Shown piece after piece: positions 1 through 12,470 of a stretch of DNA of 64,000 bases. The DNA is from Heterobasidion occidentale. Its lineage: Eukaryota > Basidiomycota > Agaricomycetes > Russulales > Bondarzewiaceae. The stretch is taken from NCBI GenBank assembly GCA_039111635.1, contig JBCAQO010000009.1, positions 1,674,001-1,738,000 of the forward strand, given 5' to 3'. Positions within the stretch are counted from its first letter, which is position 1. Each line of letters opens with the position of its first letter. The translations under genes were made by a program, and so were the position numbers. The notes below the pieces were generated by a model, which was not told the DNA's origin, ran no database searches, and worked only from the letters and a program-made list of their open reading frames with translations.

Positions 1-3000
1 TCCCATTCGTCTTGCAGACTCGTCTATCATCTATTCTGCTGGTGTTGGGACTGTGGTATTCAATCCGGTCGTTGGAGGCGAGAGGGCGCAGTCTGTGGAG
101 TTCTCAAACGTCCTGCATGTTCCTGATCTTGGTTGTAATCTCCTGTCTGTGCTGTATTTGACTCAGCACAAGCACTTCTCTGTGCTAATAGAAGGATCTT
201 CCATGCATTTCTCCCTGGACGGTGCAGTGTGGTTTATGGCGGTCGTTCCTGATGGTTCCAACAACGCCTATCTCCAAGGGACCACCTCCACCGTTGTTTT
301 GCAGTCTGCTAGTGCCGCTTCTACTCTCCCTCTCGATTGGTCCCTGTGGCATCGTCGTCTCTGCCACCACCACTATGCTGGGGTGCAGAAGATGGTCAAG
401 GAGCGTCTCGTTACTGGTCTACAGCTCGATTCGGACGTGCAGCCTGACCCTGTGTGTGAGCCCTGTCTCTCTGGCAAGATGCATGCTCAACCCTTCCCCT
501 CCACTGGCTCTATCACCTCCAAACCACTTGAACTCGTCCATTCTGATCTCCATGGTCCTCTCCCTGTTGCCACTCACTCTGGAATGTGCTACTGGATCAC
601 CTTCATCGATGAGTTCACCAAGCTCAAAGTGGTCTATGTTCTGCGCTTGAAGAGCGACGCGTTTGAGGCTTTCAAGCGCTACAAGGCCTATGTGGAGAAC
701 CTCACTGGACAGCGCATTTTGGCTTTGCAGGATGACAAGGGAGGAGAGTACATGTCTAATGCCTGGGACTCGTTTTGTTTGGAGCATGGGATCGCTAGGA
801 GGCACACAGCGCGCAATCGGCCACAGCAGAACGGCGTGGCAGAGCGGGCCAATCGCACCATCATGGAGGCTCTCACTGCTATGCTCTCTGAATCCCATTT
901 GCCGCTTGTTTTCTGGGGCGAGGCTCTGGCCGCTTATGTGCACGTCTGGAATTGACTCTGGACGTCTACCCTGAAGGGCAAGACGCCATTTGAGATGGTC
1001 CATGGAAAGAAACCAGATGTTTCGCACTTGCGGGTCTGGGGCTGCTTGGCTTATGTGCATGTGCAGAGGGACAAAACGGATGGATTTGGATCGCATATGG
1101 AGAAGTACGTGTTTATTGGGTACCCCGACGGCTACAAGGCGTGGAAGTTCTATAATCCTGCGACTCGGAAGGTCATCATTTCGGAAAGGGCAGACTTTGA
1201 TGAGCGATTCTTTCCTGGGACTTGCAACTTTGATGCTAACACCCAGTCTGCCACCCCTCCTCCTTCGTCTCTGTTCAGTCTTTGGGATGCAGATGTTGAT
1301 CCGGTGCCGATTCTGGGGGGGGAAGTAGATCCTCCTCCTCCCGCTGGTCACTTGGAAAACGCTCCCATCGATCAGGGTCATCCTGTGGCAGACCCAGCAC
1401 CTCCTCCACCTCTTGCTCCTGTTGTTGTCCCTCCTGATGCTCCCCCTCCTGTCATTCCAGCACCACCTCCTGCTCTCAGAACACGCTCTAGGAATCGCTC
1501 TGCCACCCCTGAACCAGGTCCATCTGTTACTCGACGCTCCACTCGCACTCGTCGCGCTCCTGGTGAATGGTGGAAGCTTAGGACGCTGCCTGCAGACGAT
1601 GATGCTCATTCGGACGCCGCTGAGGACGCCCCTGATGCTTCTGGAGATGCAGAGATGGAACCCATTGTTGAGGACGCATTTCTGGCTGAAGTCGAGCGTG
1701 CCCTGTTCACCTCTGGTACAGAAAAGGCTGAGCCGTCGACGTATCGTCAGGCAATGAAGCGCCCTGATGCAGATGAGTGGCAGAAGGCGGCAGAGGAAGA
1801 GATGGAGGCCCATGCTCGGAATCGCACCTGGGACATTGTTCCACTGCCTGAGGGCTGCAAAGCGATCGGTTCTCGTTGGGTTTTCAAGGTGAAGCACAAC
1901 ACGGATGGCTCTGTCGAACGCTACAAGGCTCGTCTCGTCGCCAAGGGCTTCAGTCAACGCCCTGGGTTTGATTATTTCGAGACATTTGCCCCCACAGCCA
2001 AGTTTGCAGCCATTCGTGCGATCCTTGCTCTCTCTGCCCTCGAGGACTTTCACCTGCGCTCTGTGGACATCTCTCATGCATTTATCAATGGCGATCTGGA
2101 CACTGTGGTGTATATGGAGCAGCCTGAAGGATTTGAGCAGGGAGGACCTGAGATGGTGTGTCGCTTGATGAAGGGCTTGTATGGGCTGAAGCAGGCGAGT
2201 CGGCTGTGGTACAGGAAGCTCAAGGCGGTACTGGAGCGCATGGGATTCAAGGCGATCTACTCTGACAACAGCATCTATGTCTATGCCAAGGATCAGGTCA
2301 AGGTCATTCTACCTGTCTTTGTGGATGACTGCACTTTTGCGTCGAATTCCTTGTCCCTGCTCGATGATCTTGTCGTTGAGCTCTCTAGGTCGTTCAAGCT
2401 TCGCGATTTGGGACCCACCACCGCTCTTCTTGGGATAGAGATTGCCAGGGATCGCGCGAATCATCGCCTGATGCTCTCCCAGCGCCAGTACATCCTAGAC
2501 ATGCTGGAGCGTTACGGACAGGCCGACTCGACCCCTGTGAAGACTCCCATGGTCCCTGGCACCAATCTCTCTGTCTCCATGGCCCCTGTATCGACTGAGG
2601 ACAAGGAGTACATGAAGAAGGTTCCCTACATCTCTGCTGTTGGTTCCTTGCTGTTCCTTGCACTCGCCACTCGTCCTGACATCGCCCACACGGTCTCTGT
2701 CCTATGCCGTTTTAACTCGAATCCTGGGATTGCGCACTGGAAGGCTGTGAAGCATTTGTTTCGCTATCTGAGAGGCACCCTGGATTATCGACTCGTCTAT
2801 GGCCCCACTGACTCCAAGGAGCTCTTCACCTCGTTCTGTGATGCTGATCATGCAGGCAACCCGGACAACGGACGGTCCACCAGTGGATATGTGCTGCGCA
2901 TTGGCTCTGGAGCGATCAGCTGGAGCTCCAAGCTCCAGGGACTCGTTGCACAGTCGACCACAGAGGCAGAATTCATTGCTGCCGTTGATGCGGGCCGGGA

Positions 3001-3298
3001 GATCGTCTGGATGCGGAATTTGCTCACTGAACTTGGCTACTCCCTCTCTGAACCCTCGATTCTCCGCGTCGATAACCAGTCCGCCGTTGCAGTTAGCAAG
3101 AATCCAGAGCACCATGGGCGTATGAAGCATCTCGATCTTCGTTTCTTTTGGCTCAGGGACCAGGTAGAGGCTGGTGTGATTGCTCCAGCCTACGTTCCTA
3201 CTGCGGACAACACTGCGGACATCCTGACGAAGGCTGTTCCACCTGAGAAGGTGAAGATTTGCTGCAGCTTGATGGGACTGGAGGATCTGCGGCATTAG
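1..3298 (+). pseudogene. Ty1/copia polyprotein, copy A (5' part outside window, one in-frame stop)
   Basis: Copia-type polyprotein, entered at the protease/integrase border. In order: GAG-pre-integrase zinc motif (LWHRRLCHHH with CEPC, about 345-465); integrase core with HSDLHG, LQDDKGGEY and NGVAERANRT supplying D, D and E; a Pro/Ala-rich linker (about 1,250-1,560); reverse transcriptase with KGLYGLKQASRLWY and the active site VFVDDCTF (about 2,310-2,340); RNase H with CDADHAG and STTEAEF, ending at TAG 3,296-3,298. A TGA at 953-955 interrupts the frame at VWN*LW, where copies B and C read CGA (Arg), so it looks like a CpG transition. The stop is in the integrase, not at a gag-pol border, so programmed readthrough is unlikely. 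Copy A' carries the same stop. From about 1,420 onward A shares variants with copy C rather than A', so it looks mosaic. Confidence 0.93.
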
Positions 3299-3341
3299 GA
3301 GGGTGTTATGGACGCTCTAGAGGCGTGCAATCAGGAGGGTG

Positions 3342-3600
3342 TGTTGTTTGTGGCCATTCTGGTTGATGTGGCATGGGTGCCACATAGGTGCCACCTTACG
3401 GACTGATTGATTACTCGCCTCTACAGCTGGGAGCGGCCCTACAGCCACTCCCAGAGCGGGTATATTGCTTTCTTTCTCCTTTTGGACTGTCTCACTTTGT
3501 TTTCACCTTGTCTCACTTTGTTCCAGTTGTTTCACCGGGTTGGCTGACTCACGTGGTCCTGTGTGATGTCATTGACACTCCGGACCGACCTACAGGTGGA
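3342..3600 (+). repeat. 3' LTR of copia A, truncated
   Basis: First 259 bp of the 531-bp LTR, starting TGTTGTTTG just after a purine-rich stretch (AGGAGGGTG) that fits a polypurine tract. It belongs to a different LTR subtype from B and C (for example CTTACGGACTG and GGTTGGCTGACTC). It breaks off at 3,600, fused with about one shared base to the cut end of A'. Confidence 0.9.
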
Positions 3601-6600
3601 GAGTCGATAATCCAGGGTGCCTCTCAGGTAGCGAAACAAATGCTTCACAGACTTCCAGTGCGCAATCCCAGGATTCGAGTTGAAGCGGCACAGGACAGAG
3701 ACGGTGTGGGCGATGTCAGAACGAGTGGCGAGTGCAAGGAACAACAGGGAACCAACAGGGAACCAACAGCAGAGATGTAGGGAACCTTCTTCATGTACTC
3801 CTTGTCCTCAGTCGATGCAGGAGCCATGGAGACAGAGAGATTGGTGCCAGGGACCATGGGAGTCTTCACAGGAGTCGAGTCGGCCTGTCTATAACGCACC
3901 AGCATGTCTAGAATGTACTGGCGCTGGGAGAGCATCAGGCGACGATTGGGGCGATCCCTAGCAATCTCTATACCAACAAGAGCGGTGGTGGGTCCCAAAT
4001 CGCGAAGTTTGAATGACCTAGAGAGCTCAACAACCAGATCATCGAGCAGGGACAAGGAATTCGACGCAAATGTGCAGTCATCGACAAAGACAGGGAGAAT
4101 GACCTTGACCTGATCCTTAGCATAGACATAGATGCTGTTGTCTGAGTAGATCGCCTTGAATCCCATGCGCTCCAGAGCCGCCTTGAGCTTCTTGTACCAC
4201 AGCCGACTCGCCTGCTTCAGCCCATACAAGCCCTTCATCAAGCGACACACCATCTCAGGTCCTCCCTGCTCAAATCCTTCAGGCTGCTCCATATACACCA
4301 CAGTGTCCAGATCGCCATTGATAAATGCATGAGAGATGTCCACAGAGCGCAGGTGAAAGTTCTCGAGGGCAGAGAGAGCAAGGATGGCACGAATCGCTGC
4401 AAACTTGGCTGTGGGGGCGAATGTCTCGAAATAATCGAATCCAGGGCGCTGACTGAAGCCCTTGGCGACGAGACGAGCCTTGTAGCGTTCGACAGAGCCA
4501 TCCGTGTTGTGCTTCACCTTGAAAACCCAACGAGAACCGATCGCCTTGCAGCCCTCAGGCAGTGGAACAATGTCCCAGGTGCGATTCCGAGCATGCGCCT
4601 CCATCTCTTCCTCTGCCGCCTTCTGCCACTCATCTGCATCAGGACGCTTCATTGCCTGACGATACGTCGAAGGCTCAGCCTTTTCAGCACCAGAGGTGAA
4701 CAAGGCACGCTCGACTTCAGCCAGAAATGCACCCTCAACAATGGGTTCCATCTCTGCATCCCCAGAAGCATCAGGGGCGTCCTCAGCGGCGTCAGAATGA
4801 GCATCATCGTCTCCAGGCAGCGTCCTAATCTTCCACCATTCGCCAGGAGCGCGACGAGTGCGAGTAGAGCGTCGAGTAACAAATGGACCTGGTTCAGGGG
4901 TGGCAGATCGATTCCTAGAGCGTGTTCTAAGAGCAGGAGGTGGTGCTGGAATGACAGGAGGGGGAGCATCAGGAGGAACAAGAACAGGAGCAAGAGGTGG
5001 AGGAGGTGCTGGGTCTGCCACAGGATGACCCTGATCGATGGGAGCGTTTTCCAAGTGACCAGCGGGAGGAGGAGGATCTACTTCCCCCCCCAGAATCGGC
5101 ACCGGATCAACATCTGCATCCCAAAGACTGAACAGAGACGAAGGAGGAGGGGTGGCAGACTGGGTGTTAGCATCAAAGTTGCAAGTCCCAGGAAAGAATC
5201 GCTCATCAAAGTCTGCCCTTTCCGAAATGATGACCTTCCGAGTCGCAGGATTATAGAACTTCCACGCCTTGTAGCCGTCGGGGTACCCAATAAACACGTA
5301 CTTCTCCATATGCGATCCAAATCCATCCGTTTTGTCCCTCTGCACATGCACATAAGCCAAGCAGCCCCAGACCCGCAAGTGCGAAACATCTGGTTTCTTT
5401 CCATGGACCATCTCAAATGGCGTCTTGCCCTTCAGGGTAGACGTCCAGAGTCAATTCCAGACGTGCACATAAGCGGCCAGAGCCTCGCCCCAGAAAACAA
5501 GCGGCAAATGGGATTCAGAGAGCATAGCAGTGAGAGCCTCCATGATGGTGCGATTGGCCCGCTCTGCCACGCCGTTCTGCTGTGGCCGATTGCGCGCTGT
5601 GTGCCTCCTAGCGATCCCATGCTCCAAACAAAACGAGTCCCAGGCATTAGACATGTACTCTCCTCCCTTGTCATCCTGCAAACCCAAAATGCGCTGTCCA
5701 GTGAGGTTCTCCACATAGGCCTTGTAGCGCTTGAAAGCCTCAAACGCGTCGCTCTTCAAGCGCAGAACATAGACCACTTTGAGCTTGGTGAACTCATCGA
5801 TGAAGGTGATCCAGTAGCACATTCCAGAGTGAGTGGCAACAGGGAGAGGACCATGGAGATCAGAATGGACGAGTTCAAGTGGTTTGGAGGTGATAGAGCC
5901 AGTGGAGGGGAAGGGTTGAGCATGCATCTTGCCAGAGAGACAGGGCTCACACACAGGGTCAGGCTGCACGTCCGAATCGAGCTGTAGACCAGTAACGAGA
6001 CGCTCCTTGACCATCTTCTGCACCCCAGCATAGTGGTGGTGGCAGAGACGACGATGCCACAGGGACCAATCGAGAGGGAGAGTAGAAGCGGCACTAGCAG
6101 ACTGCAAAACAACGGTGGAGGTGGTCCCTTGGAGATAGGCGTTGTTGGAACCATCAGGAACGACCGCCATAAACCACACTGCACCGTCCAGGGAGAAATG
6201 CATGGAAGATCCTTCTATTAGCACAGAGAAGTGCTTGTGCTGAGTCAAATACAGCACAGACAGGAGATTACAACCAAGATCAGGAACATGCAGGACGTTT
6301 GAGAACTCCACAGACTGCGCCCTCTCGCCTCCAACGACCGGATTGAATACCACAGTCCCAACACCAGCAGAATAGATGATAGACGAGTCTGCAAGACGAA
6401 TGGGAACGACGAAGGGACGATAGTGGCGAAGCCAGTGGCGATGGGGTGTCATATGAGAGGTCGCACCTGTGTCCGCGTTCCAATCGAGGTCAGCGACGAG
6501 TGAGGAGGCTGTGGACGAAGGGGATGGAGCAGGGGAACGAAAATTTGCATTGCCTGCAAACTGCATGGGACCAGAGACTTCAGGGGCCTGAACCGAGTGG

Positions 6601-7400
6601 GCCTGCTGTGGCTTGGACTTCTTCAGCTCCTCATTGATCCTCTTGAAGCACCTGTCATCAGTGTGGCCAGTGGCACCGCAGAAATCGCACTTGTACTGCT
6701 TCCTGGGTGGCCTAGAACGTCTGTAGGAGGTGGAGGAAGAGGAGGGGGATGAAGGAAAGGATGCCACAAGGGCCTGTGCAGAGTCTGTGGCATCAGAACG
6801 ACGCGCACGGTTCAAATCCTCGCGCCTGAACGCGTCCTCGAGCTTGGAACGAGACAAGACGTCCATGAGACTGAGGGAGGAGCGGAAGGTGTCAAATTCG
6901 GATGGGAGAGACCACAAGAGCGCCATGCAAGTGAGCTCCTCGTCCTGCTTCTTGAGATCGAAGCCAGAGTCCCGGAGGTTCTTCAGGACGCACATAGACT
7001 CGTCCACGCGATGAATGAGGGACTGGAGGTACTCATCGTTGCGCTTCTTGATCGAAAAGAGGTCCTCCATCGCGTTGAAACGCGATCCAGCAGACTTCTT
7101 GTTGAACTGCTCCTCCAATGTGGTCCAAATAGCAATGGGATCGTCCTCAATGCCATCCAAAACGCCTCTGAACTGCTCCTCAACCGAAAGTAAGAGCGCA
7201 CCAGCAGCCTTCTGAGCATTCCTCTTCCACTCTGCCACCTCCTTTGCCTCAGCAGGCTTCTCCTTCGAGCCAACAGGGGCTGTCTCTTCACCAGAGACCA
7301 GAAGCCACAGGCCTTTGAGACAAAGCCAGGCCTTGATCTCTTTGGACCAGGAAGGATAGTTGCGATTATTGAGAGGGGAGACGGAAGGGAGAGCGAATGA
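3601..7400 (-). pseudogene. Ty1/copia polyprotein, copy A' (3' end lost, split by element B)
   Basis: Minus-strand copy of the same polyprotein. Its first six codons (ATG at 13,018-13,016) lie on the far side of element B. Downstream it shows the UBN2-type Gag, CCHC knuckle CDFCGATGHTDDRC (about 6,680), protease motif DTGATSH (about 6,460), integrase, RT and part of RNase H. It has the same integrase TGA as copy A (5,453-5,451). A short tandem duplication near 3,745-3,770 shifts the frame after AVGSLL. The element is cut at about 3,601 within the RNase H sequence (GTLDYRL), so the end of pol and the 3' LTR are missing. Confidence 0.92.
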
Positions 7401-7931
7401 TGTTGTTTGTGGCCGTTCTGGTTGATGTGGCATGGGTGCCACATGCGTGCCACCTATGGGACTCATTGATTACTCGCCTCTGCAGCTGGGAGCGGCCCTA
7501 GAGCCACTCCCAGAGCGGGTATATTGCTTTCTTTCTCCATTTGGACTGTCTCACTTTGTTTTCACCTTGTCTCACTTGGTTCCAGTTGTTTCACCGGGTT
7601 AGCCGGCTGAGGCGGTCCTGTGGGATGTCATTGACACTCCGGACCGACCTCCAGGTGGAGCTTTTGACCGCTTTGTAAGGTGGACCACCTGTAATGACCC
7701 GTTGATGTCATACCTTCCTTTTTCGTTTCTTATTGTTCTCTGTAGCTTAAATACCCGTGGTCCGAGGGCGATTCTTTCTTCAGACTCTTACCCTCTGGAC
7801 CACAGGTGCGCTCCCTTCTGTTCTTTGTATCTACTTCAGACTCTTACCCTCTGGACCACAGTCCTGTCGTTATAGAGCTTCTTTTTGGCACTCTCTCTGT
7901 GCCAGTCGCTTCATTCTCACTGCGCTCAACA
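7401..7931 (+). repeat. 5' LTR of copia B
   Basis: 531 bp, TGTTGTTTG to CTCAACA. A possible TATA-like TTAAATACC lies about 180 bp before the LTR end, followed by direct repeats of CAGACTCTTACCCTCTGGAC near 7,780-7,860, which probably lie in the R/U5 region. Confidence 0.93.
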
Positions 7932-7957
7932 GGTTATGGGCCCTGCGCTCTAGCGAC
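7932..7957 (+). promoter_or_regulatory. Primer-binding site, initiator Met tRNA anticodon arm (copia B)
   Basis: Directly after the LTR comes GGTTATGGGCCCTGCG. Its reverse complement contains GGGCCCATAACC, the anticodon stem-loop (CAU anticodon) typical of initiator Met tRNA, rather than a tRNA 3' end. This fits the half-tRNA priming known for Drosophila copia. The same sequence occurs in copies A' and C. Confidence 0.75.
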
Positions 7958-8124
7958 TTTGCTCTACATCGTTTTATCGACTCTTTCTGGTCTCCCATCT
8001 GCTGTGCCACACCTTTCTGGCCACACCCCATTGCTGCCACATCTTCCCCATTGCTTTCCTGCCTTTCCTATCATCCCACATCGCTTCCAACACCTTTCCC
8101 TGCTCGTGCCACTCGTGCCACACC

Positions 8125-11100
8125 ATGTCTGACCCCTCATTCGCTCTCCCTTCGTCTCCCCTCTCAATAATCGCAACTATCCTTCCTGGTCCAAGGAGAT
8201 CAAGGCCTGGCTTCGTCTCAAAGGCCTGTGGCTTTTGGTCTCTGGTGATGAGACAGCCCCTGTTGGCACGAAGGAGAAGCCTGCTGAGGCAAGGGAGGTG
8301 GCAGAGTGGAAGAGGAACGCTCAGAAGGCTGCTGGTGCGCTCTTACTTTCGGTTGAGGAGCAGTTCAGAGGCGTTTTGGATGGCATTGAGGACGACCCCA
8401 TCGCTATTTGGACCACATTGGAGGAGCAGTTCAACAAGAAGTCTGCTGGATCGCGTTTCAACGCGATGGAGGACCTCTTTTCGATCAAGAAGCGCAACGA
8501 TGAGTCCCTCCAGTCCCTCATTCATCGTGTGGACGAGTCTATGCGCGTCCTAAGGAACCTCCGCGACTCTGGCTTCGATCTCAAGAAGCAGGACGAGGAG
8601 CTGACTTGCATGGCGCTCTTGTGGTCTCTCCCCTCCGAGTTTGACACCTTCCGCTCCTCCCTCAGTCTCATGGACGTCTTCTCTCGTTCCAAGCTCGAGG
8701 ACGCGTTCAGGCGCGAGGATTTGAACCGTGCGCGTCGTTCTGATGCCACAGACTCTGCACAGGCCCTTGTGGCATCCTTTCCTTCATCCCCCTCCTCTTC
8801 CTCCACCTCCTACAGACGTTCCAGGCCACCTAGGAAGCAGTACAAGTGCGATTTCTGCGGTGCCACTGGCCACACTGATGACAGGTGCTTCAAGAGGATC
8901 AATGAGGAGCTGAAGAAGTCCAAGCCACAGCAGGCCCACTCGGTTCAGGCCTCTGAAGCCTCTGGTCCCATGCAGTTTGCAGGCAATGCAAGTTTTCGTT
9001 CCCCTGCTCCATCCTCTTCGTCCACGGCATCCTCACTCGTCACTGACCTCGATTGGAACGCGGACACAGGTGCGACCTCTCATATGACACCCCATCGCCA
9101 CTGGATTCGAAACTATCGTCCCTTCGTCGTTCCCATTCGTCTCGCAGACTCGTCTGTCATCTATTCTGCTGGTGTTGGGACTGTGGTGTTCAATCCGGTC
9201 GTTGGAGGTAAAAGGGCGCAGTCTGTGGAGTTCTCAAACGTCCTGCATGTCCCTGATCTTGGTTGTAATCTCCTGTCTGTGCTGTATTTGACTCAGCACA
9301 AGCACTTTTCTGTGCTAATAGAAGGATCTTCGATGCATTTCTCCCGGGACGGTGCAGTGTGGTTTATGGCGGTCGTTCCTGATGGTTCCAACAACGCTTA
9401 TCTCCAAGGGACCACCTCCACCGTTGTTTTGCAGTCTGCTGGTGCCGCTTCTACTCTCCCTCTCGATTGGTCCCTGTGGCATCGTCGTCTCTGCCACCAC
9501 CACCATGCTGGGGTGCAGAAAATGGTCAAGGAGCGTCTCGTTACTGGTCTACAGCTCGATTCGGACGTGCAGCCTGACCCTGTGTGCGAGCCCTGTCTCT
9601 CTGGCAAGATGCATGCTCACCCCTTCCCCTCCACTGGCTCTATCACCTCCAAACCGCTTGAACTCGTCCATTCTGATCTCCATGGTCCTCTCCCTGTTGC
9701 CACTCACTCTGGAATGCGCTACTGGATCACCTTCATTGATGAGTTCACCAAGCTCAAGGTCGTCTATGTCCTGCGCTTGAAGAGCGACGCGTTTGAGGCC
9801 TTCAAGCGCTACAAGGCCTATGTGGAGAACCTCACTGGACAGCGCATTTTGGGTTTGCAGGATGACAAGGGAGGAGAGTACATGTCTAATGCCTGGGACT
9901 CGTTTTGTTTGGAGCATGGGATCGCTAGGAGGCACACAGCGCGCAATCGGCCACAGCAGAACGGCGTGGCAGAGCGGGCCAATCGCACCATCATGGAGGC
10001 TCTCACTGCTATGCTCTCTGAATCCCATTTGCCACTTGTTTTCTGGGGCGAGGCTCTTGCCGCTTATGTGCATGTCTGGAATCGACTCTGGACATCTACC
10101 CTGAAGGGCAAGACGCCATTTGAGATGGTCCATGGAAAGAAACCAGATGTTTCGCACTTGCGGGTCTGGGGCTGCTTGGCTTATGTGCATGTGCAGAGGG
10201 ACAAAACGGATGGATTTGGATCGCATATGGAGAAGTGCGTGTTTATTGGGTACCCTGATGGCTACAAGGCGTGGAAGTTCTACAATCCTGCGACTCGGAA
10301 GGTCATCATTTCGGAAAGGGCAGACTTTGATGAGCGATTCTTTCCTGGAACTCGCCACTTTGATGCTAACACCCAGTCTGCCACCCCTCCTCCTTCCTCT
10401 CTGTTCAGTCTTTGGGATGCAGATGTTGATCCGGTGCCGGTTCTGGGGGGGGAAGCAGATGCTCCTCCTCCTGCTGGTCACCTGGAAGACGCTCCCATTG
10501 ATCAGGATCATCCTGTGGCAGACCCAGCACCTCCTCCACCTCTTGCTCCTGTTCTTGTCCCTCCTGATGCTCCCCCTCCTGTCATTCCAGCACCACCTCC
10601 TGCTCTCAGAACACGCTCTAGGAATCGCTCTGCCACCCCTGAACCAGGTCCATCTGTTACTCGACGCTCTACTCGCACTCGTCGCGCTCCTGGGGAATGG
10701 TGGAAGCTTAGGACGCTGCCTGGAGACGATGATGCTCATTCTGACGCCGCTGAGGACGCCCCTGATGCTTCTGGAGATGCAGAGATGGAACCCATTGTTG
10801 AGGACGCATTTCTGGCTGAAGTCGAGCGTGCCCTGTTCACCTCTGGTACAGAAAAGGCTGAGCCGTCGACGTATCGTCAGGCAATGAAGCGCCCTGATGC
10901 AGATGAGTGGCAGAAGGCGGCAGAGGAAGAGATGGAGGCGCATGCTCGGAATCGCACCTGGGACATTGTTCCACTGCCTGAGGGCTGCAAGGCGATCGGT
11001 TCTCGTTGGGTTTTCAAGGTGAAGCACAACACGGATGGCTCTGTCGAGCGCTACAAGGCTCGTCTCGTCGCAAAGGGCTTCAGTCAGCGCCCTGGGTTTG

Positions 11101-12427
11101 ATTATTTCGAGACATTCGCCCCCACAGCCAAGTTGGCAGCCATTCGTGCCATCCTTGCTCTCTCTGCCCTCGAGGACTTTCACCTGCGCTCTGTGGACAT
11201 CTCCCATGCGTTCATCAATGGTGATCTGGACACTGTGGTGTATATGGAGCAGCCTGAAGGATTTGAGCAGGGAGGTCCTGAGATGGTGTGTCGCTTGATG
11301 AAGGGCTTGTATGGGCTGAAGCAGGCGAGTCGGCTGTGGTACAAGAAGCTCAAGGCCGCACTGGAGCGCATGGGATTCAAGGCGATCTACTCTGACAACA
11401 GCATCTATGTCTATGCCAAGGATCAGGTCAAGGTCATTCTGCCAGTCTTTGTGGATGACTGCACTTTTGCATCGAATTCCCTGTCCCTGCTCGATGATCT
11501 TGTTGTTGAGCTCTCTAGGTCGTTCAAGCTTCGCGATTTGGGACCCACCACCGCTCTTCTTGGGATAGAGATTGCCAGGGATCGCCCCAATCGTCGCCTG
11601 ATGCTCTCCCAGCGCCAGTACATCCTAGACATGCTGGAGCGTTACGGACAGGCCGACTCGACCCCTGTGAAGACCCCCATGGTCCCTGGCACCAATCTCT
11701 CCGTCTCCATGGCCCCTGTATCGACTGAGGACAAGGAGTACATGAAGAAGGTTCCCTATATCTCTGCTGTTGGTTCCCTGCTGTTCCTTGCACTCGCCAC
11801 TCGTCCTGACATCACCCACACGGTTCTCTGTCCTATGCCGTTTCAACTCGAATCCTGGGATTGCGCACTGGAAGGCTGTGAAGCATTTGTTTCGCTACCT
11901 GAGAGGCACCCTGGATTATCGACTTCTATGGCCCCACTGACTCCAAGGAGCTCTTCACCTCGTTCTGTGATGCTGATCATGCAGGCAACCCTGACAACGG
12001 ACGGTCCACCAGTGGATATGTGCTGCGCATTGGCTCTGGAGCGATCAGCTGGAGCTCCAAGCTTCAGGGACTCGTTGCACAGTCGACCACAGAGGCAGAA
12101 TTCATTGCTGCCGTTGATGCGGGCCGGGAGATCGTCTGGATGCGCAATTTGCTAACTGAACTTGGCTACTCCCTGTCTGAGCCGTCGATTCTCCGCGTTG
12201 ATAACCAGTCGGCTGTTGCAGTTAGCAAGAATCCAGAGCACCATGGGCGAATGAAGCATCTTGATCTTCGTTTCTTTTGGCTCAGGGACCAGGTAGAGGC
12301 TGGTGTGATTGCGCCAGCCTACGTTCCTACTGCAGACAACGCTGCGGACATCCTGACGAAGGCTGTTCCACCTGAGAAGGTGAAGATTTGCTGCAGCTTG
12401 ATGGGACTGGAGGATCTGCCGCATTAG
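8125..12427 (+). pseudogene. Ty1/copia gag-pol polyprotein, copy B (three frameshifts)
   Basis: The start ATG at 8,125 (MSDPSF) matches copies A' and C. A lost C near 8,150 shifts the frame after about nine codons; from 8,235 the frame is open for about 1,200 matching residues. Domains: UBN2-type Gag; CCHC knuckle CDFCGATGHTDDRC (8,847-8,888); retropepsin DTGATSH (about 9,064); integrase zinc motif; integrase core HSDLHG, LQDDKGGEY, NGVAERANRT; Pro-rich linker; RT with VFVDDCTF (11,445-11,470). An inserted T near 11,823 and a 2-bp loss near 11,925 throw RNase H out of frame; its C-terminal part is open again in another frame from 12,020 to the TAG at 12,427. These are small indels and the active-site motifs are intact. 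As it stands, B could move only with proteins supplied by another copy. Confidence 0.93.
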
Positions 12428-12470
12428 GAGGGTGTTTTGGACGCTCTAGAGGCGTGCAATCAGGAGGGTG

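Noticed and set aside
951..957. Stop codon as a programmed readthrough site
   Set aside because: It lies in the integrase, away from any gag-pol border, and two sister copies read Arg there.
419..2077. A 552-codon open frame antisense to copia pol, also present in copies A', B and C
   Set aside because: It mirrors the codon structure of the sense pol gene and has no independent motif; its presence in every copy follows from their similarity.
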